NCBI GenBank assembly: GCA_003280245.1
Contig: QCFN01000002.1
Coordinates: 1 to 64,000, forward strand
Length of the DNA: 64,000 nucleotides
Direction: 5' to 3'
DNA from: Prochlorococcus sp. AG-363-J23
GTDB lineage: Bacteria; Cyanobacteriota; Cyanobacteriia; PCC-6307; Cyanobiaceae
Below are positions 1 to 9,225 of the stretch, in pieces (position 1 is the first letter of the stretch; every line of letters starts with the position of its first letter). The notes beneath the pieces were generated by a model that searched no databases, was not told where the DNA came from, and saw only the letters and a program-made list of their open reading frames with translations. A program made the translations under genes and the position numbers.

Positions 1-777
1 GCTGGAAAGACGGTTCTTATTGAACCAACTAGTGGCAATACTGGGATTGCATTGGCAATGGTTGCAGCTGCTAGAGGATATCGCTTAATCCTTACAATGC
101 CTGACACTATGAGCGTTGAGAGACGTTCTATGTTGAGAGCATATGGAGCTGAATTACAACTGACTCCTGGTTGTGATGGTATTCAAGGAGCAATTGAATT
201 GGCGAAGGAATTAGTTGCTTCATTAGAAGATGCATATCTTTTGCAGCAGTTTGATAATCATTCCAATCCTCTTGTGCATGAGAAAACTACTGCTGAAGAG
301 ATTTGGAATGATTGTGCTGGAAACCTTGATGCTTTTATTTCTGGAGTTGGCACAGGTGGAACACTTACTGGCTGTGCTCGAGTACTAAAGAAATACAACC
401 CAGCTTTGAAAGTGTTTGCTGTTGAGCCTGCATCAAGTGCAGTACTCTCAGGTGGGATTGCAGGAAATCATATTATTCAAGGAATTGGTGCTGGTTTCAT
501 CCCAAGAGTTCTTGACGTTTCTTTGATTGATGAGGTAATTACTATTTCTGATAATGATGCTTTAGATATGGGTCGCAGATTGGCCAGAGAGGAAGGTTTG
601 TTAAGTGGTGTGAGTAGTGGAGCGGCAGTAGCAGCCGCATTACAAGTTGGAAAAAGATCGGAGATGTTTAATAAACGCTTACTTGTAGTTTTGCCAAGTT
701 TTGGGGAAAGATATCTTTCAACCCCAATGTTTAGTAGGGTTTCAAATATGCCTTTAAGCAACGAGGGCAATCTGTGA
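1..777 (+). CDS. cysK: Cysteine synthase (O-acetylserine sulfhydrylase), 5'-truncated by window edge
   Basis: This PLP enzyme makes cysteine from O-acetylserine and sulfide, the last step of sulfate assimilation. The reading frame is open from base 1, so 258 C-terminal residues are visible and about 60 to 70 N-terminal residues, including the PLP lysine, lie outside the window. Visible signatures are the substrate loop EPTSGNTG near the cut edge, the glycine-rich phosphate loop GVGTGGT, and SGVSSGAA near the C-terminus. The CysK/CysM fold-type II family is clear. The choice of cysK over cysM rests on general similarity only. cysH lies about 45 kb away in the same window. Confidence 0.93.
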   Translation, partial: AGKTVLIEPTSGNTGIALAMVAAARGYRLILTMPDTMSVERRSMLRAYGAELQLTPGCDGIQGAIELAKELVASLEDAYLLQQFDNHSNPLVHEKTTAEEIWNDCAGNLDAFISGVGTGGTLTGCARVLKKYNPALKVFAVEPASSAVLSGGIAGNHIIQGIGAGFIPRVLDVSLIDEVITISDNDALDMGRRLAREEGLLSGVSSGAAVAAALQVGKRSEMFNKRLLVVLPSFGERYLSTPMFSRVSNMPLSNEGNL

Positions 778-797
778 ATGAATCAGGAAGTTGATCA

Positions 798-1496
798 ATG
801 GATTTAGACCCTTATCAAATACTTGGTGTTAACCCTGCTGCTTCTTTAATCGAGATTAAAGCAGCTTATCGTGCATTAGTAAAATCTCATCATCCTGATG
901 CTGGAGGAGATAATAAGAGGATTATTTTATTAAATGCAGCTTGGGAACTTTTGAGGGACCCTGGCAAAAGAAAGGTTTATGATTCTTCTTATAGCTCTTT
1001 TGATTCATTAACTAATGATTTTAAGAGGCGATCAGTCCGAAATGCTCGCGCAACAAATTACGCAAGTGTTGTAAAGAATCAAGCAATAAATGAAGATGAT
1101 GCAATTAATATGTGGCTTAAAAAAGTGTATATTCCTATTGATAAATTATTGGGTCAGGTAATAAATGCATTCCCTTTAAAGTTAAAGGCATTGTCTGCAG
1201 ATCCTTATGATGATTCTCTCATGGAAGAATTTTGCAATTATTTAGATCAAAGTCGTGCGCGGCTTGAGAAAGTTAATGTTATGTATAGATCAACTTCTGT
1301 TCCGTCGGCGGCTAAAGGGTTGGGATTGGGTCTTTATCAGTGCTTTTCACAGGTTGAAGATGCCTTGATTGAGCTCGAGAGATATACCATGGGTTATGTA
1401 GATAACTATTTACATGATGGGGAAGAGATGTTACGCGAATCTAAACGTCTAAGAATACGTCTTCATAAGCAACGTCGAAAATGGAAGATACAATGA
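798..1496 (+). CDS. DnaJ (J)-domain protein
   Basis: A J-domain occupies roughly residues 3-65, with the HPD tripeptide at 32-34 that stimulates Hsp70 ATPase. No G/F-rich linker or CXXCXGXG zinc fingers follow, so this is a type III J-protein and not the general DnaJ. The remaining 165 residues are charged, largely helical and of unknown function. The basic C-terminus overlaps the start of the next gene by 16 bases in another frame, which suggests translational coupling to the membrane glycosyltransferase. Its client is unknown. Confidence 0.85.
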   Translation: MDLDPYQILGVNPAASLIEIKAAYRALVKSHHPDAGGDNKRIILLNAAWELLRDPGKRKVYDSSYSSFDSLTNDFKRRSVRNARATNYASVVKNQAINEDDAINMWLKKVYIPIDKLLGQVINAFPLKLKALSADPYDDSLMEEFCNYLDQSRARLEKVNVMYRSTSVPSAAKGLGLGLYQCFSQVEDALIELERYTMGYVDNYLHDGEEMLRESKRLRIRLHKQRRKWKIQ

Positions 1497-3547
1497 AACT
1501 GAAATCGCGTTCATTATTTTGGGCTTTAATAGGCTTGCTATGGCTTTTAGCAACAGTACTAGATCGTCTGTGGTGGAATAGTTATTCATCTGTGCCTTCA
1601 TGGGATCAGGCTGATTATTTAAATAGTGCTCTAGATCATGGACGCGCTTTAGGATTTTTGTCAGGGGGAGAATGGTTTGGTTGGAAGTATTTACTAGATC
1701 TATCTCCAAAGATTCCTCCGCTTGCATCATTAATTAATGGTACGGTAATTGCAATTGTTGGAGATCAGCCTTATCAAGCTGCATGGAGTTTAAGTCTTTG
1801 GAATGGCTTGTTGATGATTTCAGTGGCTTCCTGGTGTATATCATTGAGAGGATATTTGATGGCATTAATTGCAACTTCATTTGTTGCAATAGCCCCTGCA
1901 CTGGTTGCGTTGCGTACAGATTATGTTTTAGAGATACCCCTTACTGCCATAGTGACATTTGCTCTTTGGAGGCTTGGGTGTTGGTGGGATCCAGTTAAAG
2001 GAGGGAAATGGAGTCAAGCATTTATTGCTGCGTTTGCTTTAACATTTTCTTTGCTTGTTAAACAAAGCGCCTTGTTAGTTTTATTGCCAGCAGTTTTATG
2101 GGCTTCTTTTGCAGCTTTACGTCGAAATGATTCGACTAAGTATCAACTATTAATAGGCTTTCTTTTAACTGTTGGATTAATATTGCCTTGGTTTAAGCAC
2201 AATTGGATTACTACTATTGGAGGTACAAATAGGGCTGTTTTTGAATCAGCCTTAAGAGAAGGTGATCCAAGCTTTTGGACGATTCAGAATTGGACTTGGT
2301 ATTTAAAAATTCTTCCAGCTCAAGTTGGAATTATTTTTCTAGTTGTCGGCATGAGTGGTGTATTGCTTTGCCTTTATGCCAATAGATTTAAGATTTCTAT
2401 TGATGGAAATCAAGCCTGGACATGGTTGATTTTGAATCTTTTTGCTTCCTGGGTGTTTACAAGTTTGAGCCCTAACAAAGGTGATAGGTATTTTGCTCCA
2501 ATTTTGCCAGTTTTAATTATTCTTCTTTCACGAGGATTGATAGAATGGCACATTTGGATTATAAAAAAATCGATTAGAAGGCAAAATTTTATATCCCCAA
2601 TAGCTTTAATTTCTTTGTTTCTAAGTGTTTTTCCAGCTTCGTGGTGGACTGAAATTGTTCAAATGCGATCTGAAAAAAAGAAAGATCCATTATTAGAAGT
2701 AGTCAGAGCGGCAGGTGGAGCTGACCCTTCTAGAGCCCCTGTCACGATGATAGTCGTGCCTAGTACTCCTGATATGAATCAGCATAATGTTAGTTATTAC
2801 GGTCGGATGAATGGAGGAAAACTGGTTGGTCGACAGTTAGGTAGCTCTGCTAATGATGTTCAGCCTTTGCTTGAGCAGGGTAATTTGGTTTTATTGGCGG
2901 AAGGTGATCAGGGTTCGGTAAGACGTAGTGCAGAGGCTTTGGATAGCGCTGTTCGGAGTAAAGGTATTTTTGAGAAAACTCATGTTTTTCCTAGAAAGAA
3001 AAGTGGTAGTTATTCTCTTTGGCGTAGAAAATCTCAAGCTATTCCACCAATTAGTTTTGCCGATAAGTTTTCAGATTTGGCTACTGGCTTGGCTGATGGA
3101 GTAAAGGGCTTAGAAAAAGTTTTTTCTGAAGTTGCAGTTCAGCATATGTTAGATGGGCATTTTAGTTATAGAGCTTTAGTTCGAGAGAAGGCTCTTCGTG
3201 AATTGTCTATTGATTCTCAAGACTTGGATGCAAGATGGTCCTTGGCGTTATTAGCAGTTTTGGAGAATCGACCAAATGAGGCCGCAATACAATTTACTTT
3301 TTTAGAGAAATTAATACCAGAAAATCCTTGGCCAAGTTCTTATCGAAGTGCTCTTACCTTGGTAGGGTGGAACCCTTGGGAAGCCGCCGCAATAGCTGAG
3401 AATGCATTGAGGGAGCATCCTGAAAGTAATTTATTGATGGCATTAAGAGATTTAAGTTCCGTCCTTGGAGGATCTTTGTGGCGATTACCTGCAGCATTTC
3501 ATTCAGTGCCTAAGGCTTTTAGAGAGGTTGAACAATCTTCTAGTTGA
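1481..3547 (+). CDS. GT39/ArnT-like membrane glycosyltransferase with C-terminal TPR-like region
   Basis: This 688-residue polytopic membrane protein has about ten hydrophobic segments in residues 10-410. An early acidic loop (SWDQADYLN, near 38-46) resembles the catalytic first loop of polyprenyl-phosphate-dependent GT-C enzymes (PMT/ArnT). A soluble C-terminal part from about residue 410 ends in a helical TPR-like stretch (near 560-680). It probably transfers a sugar from a lipid carrier to a periplasmic acceptor; the substrate cannot be told. The start at 1481 overlaps the J-domain gene; an alternative ATG at 1493 would nearly remove the overlap. Confidence 0.75.
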   Translation: MEDTMKLKSRSLFWALIGLLWLLATVLDRLWWNSYSSVPSWDQADYLNSALDHGRALGFLSGGEWFGWKYLLDLSPKIPPLASLINGTVIAIVGDQPYQAAWSLSLWNGLLMISVASWCISLRGYLMALIATSFVAIAPALVALRTDYVLEIPLTAIVTFALWRLGCWWDPVKGGKWSQAFIAAFALTFSLLVKQSALLVLLPAVLWASFAALRRNDSTKYQLLIGFLLTVGLILPWFKHNWITTIGGTNRAVFESALREGDPSFWTIQNWTWYLKILPAQVGIIFLVVGMSGVLLCLYANRFKISIDGNQAWTWLILNLFASWVFTSLSPNKGDRYFAPILPVLIILLSRGLIEWHIWIIKKSIRRQNFISPIALISLFLSVFPASWWTEIVQMRSEKKKDPLLEVVRAAGGADPSRAPVTMIVVPSTPDMNQHNVSYYGRMNGGKLVGRQLGSSANDVQPLLEQGNLVLLAEGDQGSVRRSAEALDSAVRSKGIFEKTHVFPRKKSGSYSLWRRKSQAIPPISFADKFSDLATGLADGVKGLEKVFSEVAVQHMLDGHFSYRALVREKALRELSIDSQDLDARWSLALLAVLENRPNEAAIQFTFLEKLIPENPWPSSYRSALTLVGWNPWEAAAIAENALREHPESNLLMALRDLSSVLGGSLWRLPAAFHSVPKAFREVEQSSS

Positions 3548-3573
3548 TAGCTTTCATAAGCTTGGTGTTCCTT

Positions 3574-3846
3574 TTATTCTTTAAATGTCTCTAACTGATC
3601 AATTCTGAGCCAAACATCAGGTACAGGCCGTCGCCATCGAATTTGAGCATATTCTTCTTTGATTGTCAGCACTTCACCAGGTCCTTCAAAGATGTATTCG
3701 GGAGGGATTGGGTCACTTGCTTTTGCCTCAATTCCCAATTGATATAACTGTCGGTTTACTTTTACTAAGGCTCCTTTTCGAAAGGTAAGACCTTCCTTGG
3801 GGGGATTAGGAGTCTCCAAATTGTTGGAACCAGTGTTATCAGTCAT
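3574..3846 (-). CDS. ndhO: NAD(P)H-quinone oxidoreductase subunit O
   Basis: NdhO is a small peripheral subunit of the cyanobacterial NDH-1 complex, which works in respiration and cyclic electron flow at the thylakoid. The family core is visible: a GALVKVNR start, an EAKASD segment, YIFEGPGEVL, and the C-terminal PDVWLRIDQLE typical of NdhO. I chose ATG at 3846 (MTDNTG). An upstream ATG at 3873 would add nine residues that lie outside the conserved core. The gene is monocistronic, convergent with the glycosyltransferase and divergent from the epimerase gene. Confidence 0.88.
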   Translation of the reverse strand: MTDNTGSNNLETPNPPKEGLTFRKGALVKVNRQLYQLGIEAKASDPIPPEYIFEGPGEVLTIKEEYAQIRWRRPVPDVWLRIDQLETFKE

Positions 3847-4041
3847 TATTGAGCTTGGACTCTTTTGAAGCATAAGCTCAGGCTAGACCCTTCCGGAGTC
3901 TATGGTTTCGCTGGGTTATGTCACAGATCTGGAAAACTGGAAATTTGATGAGTGCTCTGAGAGACTTTTTAAGTAACTCTTTTGAATGATTACTTGATGC
4001 TTTTTTAGCCTTAACGTTCGTAGTGATTTGACTGTTTGGCC

Positions 4042-4992
4042 ATGCGCCTTTTACTTCTTGGGTGTTCTGGATTTGTGGGTAGGGAGTTAGTGCCTCAGCT
4101 TTTAAGAGAAGGATATCAAGTTGCTTTGGTTACTCGGAGAGCTGACTTTCGGTTGGATCAGGTTGCTAATTCTGAGCAGTTGGTTTTTATACAACTAGAC
4201 CCTTCTAAGGAAAGTAGTTGGAAGGATCAACAATTACTTGATGCCTTAAATAATGCTCAAGGGGTGATTAATTTTGCCGGGGAGCCTATTGCAGAAAAGC
4301 GATGGACAGCTAGGCATACTACAAAAATTGCCAATAGCAGATTGAATACAACACGTTACCTGGTTAAGGCTATGACTGGATTAAGTCGACCTCCTCGTGT
4401 GCTTATAAATGCATCTGCTATAGGGTATTACGGAACTAGTGAAGATGAGTTATTTACAGAAGTTAGTCCTTCTGGGAACGATTTCTTATCTAGCCTTTGT
4501 TTGCAATGGGAGGAATTGGCTTCAGAAAAAACTAGGGCAACAAGACTTTGCATTATTCGTATCGGCATAGTGATTGGTTCAGATGGAGGAGCATTAGCAA
4601 AGATGTTGCCAGTTTTTAAAGCAGGTTTAGGTGGACCTATTGGACCCGGGACTCAATGGATGAGTTGGATTCATCGAACAGACTTATGTGACCTGGTGCT
4701 CCAAGCGCTTAAAAAACGTGGGTGGTCAGGAGTAATTAATGGAGTAGCACCTGCACCGTTAAGAATGGTTGATTTTGCTTCAACATTGGGAGAGGTACTA
4801 GGAAGGCCTAGTCGTATACCTGTCCCAGGACCACTTTTAAAAATTCTATTAGGTGATGGAGCTCGTGTTGTTCTTGAAGGACAAAGAGTTGAGTCAATTA
4901 GGCTTTCTAGATTGGGATTTAATTTTAAATATCCGAAGATTAGGGAGGCATTAATGGCAGCTGTTAAACCTAGTAGGAGTGACATTAACTAG
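4042..4992 (+). CDS. TIGR01777-family NAD(P)-dependent epimerase (YfcH/SulA-like)
   Basis: This extended short-chain dehydrogenase begins with a Rossmann glycine motif, GCSGFVG. Other family marks are NFAGEPIAEKRW, SAIGYYG with the catalytic tyrosine, and the C-terminal domain region SWIHRTDL typical of TIGR01777 proteins. Length (about 316 residues) is normal. The substrate is unknown; cyanobacterial and plastid members are often linked to cell division, which is family knowledge and not shown here. Start: ATG at 4042; a TTG two codons upstream (4036) is possible. Confidence 0.87.
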   Translation: MRLLLLGCSGFVGRELVPQLLREGYQVALVTRRADFRLDQVANSEQLVFIQLDPSKESSWKDQQLLDALNNAQGVINFAGEPIAEKRWTARHTTKIANSRLNTTRYLVKAMTGLSRPPRVLINASAIGYYGTSEDELFTEVSPSGNDFLSSLCLQWEELASEKTRATRLCIIRIGIVIGSDGGALAKMLPVFKAGLGGPIGPGTQWMSWIHRTDLCDLVLQALKKRGWSGVINGVAPAPLRMVDFASTLGEVLGRPSRIPVPGPLLKILLGDGARVVLEGQRVESIRLSRLGFNFKYPKIREALMAAVKPSRSDIN

Positions 4993-5042
4993 AGAAGTAT
5001 TTTAGTGCTTTACAGAAAATCCTAAAATAGAATTATCTGTAA

Positions 5043-5077
5043 AGTTTCTAATCAAAAGCAACTTTTGATTAGAAACT
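5043..5077. terminator. Perfect 16-bp inverted repeat between convergent genes, possible bidirectional terminator
   Basis: Bases 5043-5058 and 5062-5077 are exact reverse complements around a 3-base CAA loop. The element sits between the 3' ends of the epimerase gene (ends 4992) and the lipid-A-synthase-related gene, and it includes the latter's stop codon at 5069-5071. No clear U-tract follows on either strand, so intrinsic termination is not certain. mRNA 3'-end stabilisation is an alternative. Confidence 0.6.
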
Positions 5078-6265
5078 ATTCTTGTATTGATTGAAGAAAT
5101 TTGTTGTCATTCTAGCCATTAGTATGCTCCCTTCAGCCGTGCCTAATCGTTTTTGAGCTTGTTCTTTGCAGTCTTGTTTAAGAAGAGGATCTTTTTTACT
5201 GCGTTGTATTAGAGAGAAAATTAATTCTGCAGTTTGACTCAGATTTTGAAAGTCTCCAGGTCTACCATTTGCACAAAATACTGTTGGTCCGAGTAAACGT
5301 CTTTGCGCTTCTGCAAAAGCATTAGTGAACTGAGGTCCTTTACCCTTTAACTGTAAGACGGGTTTTGCAACACCAACTGCTTGTTCTGCAGCAGTGCCAG
5401 CCATGGATAAGATTAAGTCACTACTGAGAATTACTTTCGCAAAAGAATTGCGATGGATATTAATTACCAGATCACCACGGATTAATTTGTTGCCTGCAAG
5501 TATCCATCCTTGTTTCCTAGTTAGTTCTTGAAGCTTTTTATTGTCTAAAGTATGCATTAATGCTATGTCCATGGTAATACTTTTATGGGAATTAAATTGT
5601 TGTGGTAAAAGTTCGATTACAGCAAGTATCATTAAAATATTCCTTTGCAATTCAGGGTTCCTACTACCTGGAAGTATTCCGAGCCGTTGGGTGCATTGAG
5701 GTAATCTTTCTTGATTTGTGAAAATAGGATCCATAAAAGGGTTGCCTACAAATTGGACAGGACGTTTGAGTTGCAATGTTAAATCTTGTGCTGTTAGTTG
5801 ATCACGTCCAAAGATGCCTATGCATCTAGCACTTTTAAGACACCTTTTGCATGGCCAAGGAAGTTTTAGTTGCCCTTCATAGTGGCTTGAATATGCAACA
5901 AGATAAACAACGAAAGGAAGTTTAGTAAGCCATGCTGCTAGAATAGGTACAACATCTCCAATGACTATAATGAGCTCATAATTAGGTTTCCTTCTTATTA
6001 AATTAAAAAGATGTTTCAGTAAATAAATTAATTGGCCTTGAAATAATTCTGTTAAACGCCCTCTAATAGATGTATAGCCTAAGCCTCCTGTACTGAATTG
6101 TTTTGTTTCCCCAATAATACTGATATTTGCTTTGGAATAAGAATAGCCCGTTCCTACTAAAGGGAGAGCATTGACAATATGCCCCATCTTTTTTAATTTT
6201 TCACCTAATAGAGCTCCTGAAAGATCTTCTCCATGGCCATTACTAAGTAAGAGAATTCTTGTCAA
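5069..6265 (-). CDS. Lipid-A-disaccharide synthase-related protein (TIGR03492 type)
   Basis: A 398-residue protein related to the GT19 LpxB enzymes in its N-terminal SNGHGEDLSGALL segment and in the later LSMAGTAAEQAVGVAKPVLQLKGKGPQF nucleotide-binding region (residues about 300-330). It is a member of the cyanobacterial branch that is distinct from true LpxB, so lipid A synthesis should not be assumed. It probably is a glycosyltransferase-fold enzyme acting at the membrane. It follows the TPR gene after one base, so the two are likely co-transcribed. Confidence 0.8.
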   Translation of the reverse strand: MTRILLLSNGHGEDLSGALLGEKLKKMGHIVNALPLVGTGYSYSKANISIIGETKQFSTGGLGYTSIRGRLTELFQGQLIYLLKHLFNLIRRKPNYELIIVIGDVVPILAAWLTKLPFVVYLVAYSSHYEGQLKLPWPCKRCLKSARCIGIFGRDQLTAQDLTLQLKRPVQFVGNPFMDPIFTNQERLPQCTQRLGILPGSRNPELQRNILMILAVIELLPQQFNSHKSITMDIALMHTLDNKKLQELTRKQGWILAGNKLIRGDLVINIHRNSFAKVILSSDLILSMAGTAAEQAVGVAKPVLQLKGKGPQFTNAFAEAQRRLLGPTVFCANGRPGDFQNLSQTAELIFSLIQRSKKDPLLKQDCKEQAQKRLGTAEGSILMARMTTNFFNQYKNSF

Positions 6266-6266
6266 A

Positions 6267-6686
6267 TTAAAAACCCAACCACTTTTTGATTTTCTTTAAT
6301 GATTCCCAGTCAGGTTTTCTGGTTAAACCATCTGCAATTGAATCTTTTAAATCTTTTTCAAATTCGGGAACAGTTATTAATAATTTTTTTGCTATATCAA
6401 TTTGATCTCTAACACCTTTTGATTGAGTTTCGAGAAGTGCGAGGCTTAGATTTATCCTGGCTTGAGGGTCTTGACCATTTAATTTGACGGCAATCTTGGC
6501 AGTGTTAAGAGCCTCTTGAGGTCTTTCGCATAACAACTGAAGCCAAGCTAGACATGTCCAGCCTGAAGATTGATTGGGAGCTGATTTAGTGATCTTCTCA
6601 AAGTCTTCAATTAGATCAATTGGTTCAGCGCCAGCTTTGTAACGATCCAGAGCTTTTGTAAATAGACTTTCGTGTTCTGAGTCCAT
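6267..6686 (-). CDS. Small TPR-repeat protein
   Basis: A soluble 139-residue protein made of helical pairs. Segments such as GWTCLAWLQLLCERPQEAL and ARINLSLALLETQSKGV have the spacing of two or three tetratricopeptide repeats, which usually bind other proteins. No signal peptide or membrane segment is visible. It is directly upstream of, and one base from, the lipid-A-synthase-related gene, which points to a shared transcript and possibly a shared job. The partner is unknown. Confidence 0.75.
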   Translation of the reverse strand: MDSEHESLFTKALDRYKAGAEPIDLIEDFEKITKSAPNQSSGWTCLAWLQLLCERPQEALNTAKIAVKLNGQDPQARINLSLALLETQSKGVRDQIDIAKKLLITVPEFEKDLKDSIADGLTRKPDWESLKKIKKWLGF

Positions 6687-6737
6687 TTTTAGAGAATAAC
6701 TGAGGCTAATTAATGATTTGCGTGTTTAAGCTATTTT

Positions 6738-7130
6738 TCAGACTGAGAACGAACTACCGCAGCCGCAAGTTTGAGTTGCATTTGGATTTGTAAAATTAAA
6801 GCCCCCACCTATTAGCTCTGTACTGAAGTCTAATTGCATCCCATAAATATAAAGCAAACTTTTGGGATCGCAAACTACTTTGAAATCTGGTCCCGCTGGA
6901 ATTTTGTATTCATATATTTCATCATCGCTTTGGACTTCCTCTTGAGAGATGAAGTCCATTGTGTAGCTCATTCCACTACATCCTCCAGAACGTACACCTA
7001 CGCGAAGCACTTTGTCTGTCCCTTGTTCCAGGCATAGACGCGCCAATTGCTGCATAGCAGGCTCTGTGATGAGGATTCCTTTGCCATCACTAGCAGTATG
7101 GGTGCCAACATCGGCAGTTGAGCTGTTCAT
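6738..7130 (-). CDS. A-type iron-sulfur carrier (IscA/SufA/HesB family)
   Basis: A-type carriers accept Fe-S clusters from SUF or ISC scaffolds and pass them to apoproteins. The three ligand cysteines are present: C51 in SGGCSG and C122/C124 in the C-terminal CGCG pair. The core fold begins near residue 20; the first 18 residues form a polar extension. The gene is not in the suf operon, which lies about 48 kb away in this window, but it is the natural partner of SufBCD. It diverges from crtQ over a 113-base gap that holds an inverted repeat. Confidence 0.92.
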   Translation of the reverse strand: MNSSTADVGTHTASDGKGILITEPAMQQLARLCLEQGTDKVLRVGVRSGGCSGMSYTMDFISQEEVQSDDEIYEYKIPAGPDFKVVCDPKSLLYIYGMQLDFSTELIGGGFNFTNPNATQTCGCGSSFSV

Positions 7131-7160
7131 GGGTGACTAGAACCTCTGAACTTTTTACCA

Positions 7161-7218
7161 CTCTATGAAGTTGATTTGGATTTTGTGCTATTTAAATTTG
7201 GTTGACTTATTCATAGAG
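7161..7218. repeat. 9-bp inverted repeat in the crtQ / iscA-like divergent promoter region
   Basis: CTCTATGAA at 7161-7169 returns as its exact reverse complement TTCATAGAG at 7210-7218, with a 40-base AT-rich spacer. The pair lies between two divergent genes and ends 25 bases before the crtQ start. It could be an operator half-site pair or chance. No matching pair of -35/-10 boxes was convincing. Confidence 0.4.
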
Positions 7219-7243
7219 TCAGGTTGTTCTTCTTTTTGAAACA

Positions 7244-8710
7244 GTGCGGGTTGCGATTGTTGGCGCTGGACTGGCTGGCCTAACAGCTGCAGTAGATCTA
7301 GTGGATGCAGGACATTCTGTGGATCTATATGACGCGAGGCCATTTATGGGTGGGAAGGTTGGCAGCTGGGAAGATCCAGAAGGTAACCATATTGAAATGG
7401 GCCTTCATGTGTTCTTTTTTAATTACACCAACCTCTTTGCGTTAATGCGCAAGGTGGGTGCTATTGAGAACCTTTTGCCAAAAGACCACACACATTTATT
7501 TGTAAATCGAGGAGGTGATGTTCGAGAACTTGATTTTCGTTTTCCTCTTGGTGCTCCTTTTAATGGATTAAAAGCATTTTTTACGACTCCTCAATTGAGC
7601 TGGGTTGACAAATTTCGCAATGCGTTGGCTTTAGGAACTAGCCCAATTGTTAGAGGACTGGTGGATTATGAGGGAGCAATGAAAACAATTCGATCTTTAG
7701 ATTCCATAAGTTTTCAAAGCTGGTTTCTAAATCATGGTGGGAGCATGAAAAGCATTGAAAGGATGTGGAATCCTATTGCTTATGCTTTAGGTTTTATTGA
7801 TTGTGAGGCGATTTCTGCGAGATGTATGTTGACTATTTTTATGATGTTTGCTGCTCGTACAGAAGCTTCTAAGTTGAATTTGCTTAAAGGGTCTCCGCAT
7901 CGATGGTTGACTGGACCAATACTTAATTACATTGTTTCGAAGGGGGGAAATTTACATTTGCGTCATAAAGTGCGTGAAGTACATTTTGAAGATGGGGACA
8001 GTAAGGCTCCTAAAGTTACTAGTCTTTCTATTGGTTCTCCTAATGGTGAGTTAAGTGTTACTGCAGATGCTTATTTAGCTGCATGTGATGTTCCAGGAAT
8101 AAAAAATTTACTTCCTAAGGATTGGCGAAGATTCCCTCAATTTGCAGCAATTGATAAGTTAACGGCTGTTCCTGTTGCGACAGTTCAACTTAGATATGAC
8201 GGCTGGGTTACTGAGTTGGCTCGCGAAGCTTCTCCTAAGAATTTTCAGGTTCCTTCAGGTTTAGATAATCTTTTGTATACCGCTGATGCTGACTTTAGTT
8301 GTTTTGCTGATTTGGCATTAACAAGTCCAGAAGATTATCGTCGAGAAAATATGGGCTCACTACTGCAATGTGTTCTTACGCCTGGGGACCCTTGGATTGC
8401 TAAGCCTATTGATGAAATTGTTGCCCATACAGATTCTCAGGTTCGTGAGTTGTTCCCTTCGGCTCGCTCTTTAAATATGATATGGAGTAATGTTGTAAAA
8501 CTTGCTCAATCTTTATATCGGGAAGCTCCAGGGATGGAGCCTTGTCGACCAACACAATCAACACCAGTTAGTAACTTCTTCCTTGCGGGTAGTTACACTC
8601 GCCAGGATTACATTGATTCTATGGAAGGAGCCACTATGAGTGGTCATTTAGCTGCTACTGCGATTCTTCGGAGATCAGCTGAACTTGATAAAAACCAATC
8701 GCTAAATTAA
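7244..8710 (+). CDS. crtQ: Zeta-carotene desaturase (plant-type)
   Basis: CrtQ (ZDS) introduces two double bases into 9,9'-di-cis-zeta-carotene on the way to lycopene, at the thylakoid membrane with plastoquinone as acceptor. The FAD-binding motif GAGLAG is at residues 7-12, followed by MGGKVGSW and the family's [15 protein letters not shown]. The C-terminal FAD motif is [18 protein letters not shown]. Length (488) is standard. The start codon is GTG at 7244, which places the Rossmann strand at the very N-terminus as usual. An SRPBCC gene follows after two bases. Confidence 0.96.
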   Translation: MRVAIVGAGLAGLTAAVDLVDAGHSVDLYDARPFMGGKVGSWEDPEGNHIEMGLHVFFFNYTNLFALMRKVGAIENLLPKDHTHLFVNRGGDVRELDFRFPLGAPFNGLKAFFTTPQLSWVDKFRNALALGTSPIVRGLVDYEGAMKTIRSLDSISFQSWFLNHGGSMKSIERMWNPIAYALGFIDCEAISARCMLTIFMMFAARTEASKLNLLKGSPHRWLTGPILNYIVSKGGNLHLRHKVREVHFEDGDSKAPKVTSLSIGSPNGELSVTADAYLAACDVPGIKNLLPKDWRRFPQFAAIDKLTAVPVATVQLRYDGWVTELAREASPKNFQVPSGLDNLLYTADADFSCFADLALTSPEDYRRENMGSLLQCVLTPGDPWIAKPIDEIVAHTDSQVRELFPSARSLNMIWSNVVKLAQSLYREAPGMEPCRPTQSTPVSNFFLAGSYTRQDYIDSMEGATMSGHLAATAILRRSAELDKNQSLN

Positions 8711-8712
8711 AA

Positions 8713-9171
8713 ATGGGACGCTGGTTAGAACACACGGTTGAGGCTTACGTTAAAGCTTCAGTTGATCGTGTTTGGTTTGTTTGGAGTGATCTTGAGGCAA
8801 TGCCTTTATGGATGAGTTGGATTGAGTCTGTTAAAACTATGGATGAATCAGCGACTACCCTTCCAGATTTAACTGAATGGACTTTGGCTGCAAATGGGTT
8901 TAGGTTTACTTGGAAAGCAAGAATTACCGAAAGAATTGAAGCTCAAAAGCTACAATGGGAATCAATAGGAGGCTTACCTACTAAAGGTGTGGTTCGTTTT
9001 TATGAGGATGATAAGAAGAATACGACTGTTAGATTAAGTATTTCTTATGAGCTGCCAAAGGTTCTTGCTCCTTTAATGGAAGCGCGTGTATTAGGTAGTA
9101 TGGTCACTAATGAGTTGCAGTCAAATATTAATAGATTTAGAGATCTTGTCGAAAGTGATTATCGTCTGTAA
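8713..9171 (+). CDS. SRPBCC-fold (polyketide cyclase/START-like) protein
   Basis: A 152-residue SRPBCC/Bet-v1-like protein. The N-terminus (VEAYVKASVDRVWFVWSDLE) is the usual first strand and helix of this hydrophobic-ligand-binding fold, and the C-terminal helix follows VRLSISYELP. It starts two bases after crtQ stops, so it is surely co-transcribed and may handle a carotenoid or lipid ligand. That role is inference from position; no catalytic residues are recognised. Confidence 0.85.
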   Translation: MGRWLEHTVEAYVKASVDRVWFVWSDLEAMPLWMSWIESVKTMDESATTLPDLTEWTLAANGFRFTWKARITERIEAQKLQWESIGGLPTKGVVRFYEDDKKNTTVRLSISYELPKVLAPLMEARVLGSMVTNELQSNINRFRDLVESDYRL

Positions 9172-9225
9172 AGAAAGTTCATTTCGCTCTATTCTAAGTC
9201 TAGATTTTAGTCATTTACTTGCAAA

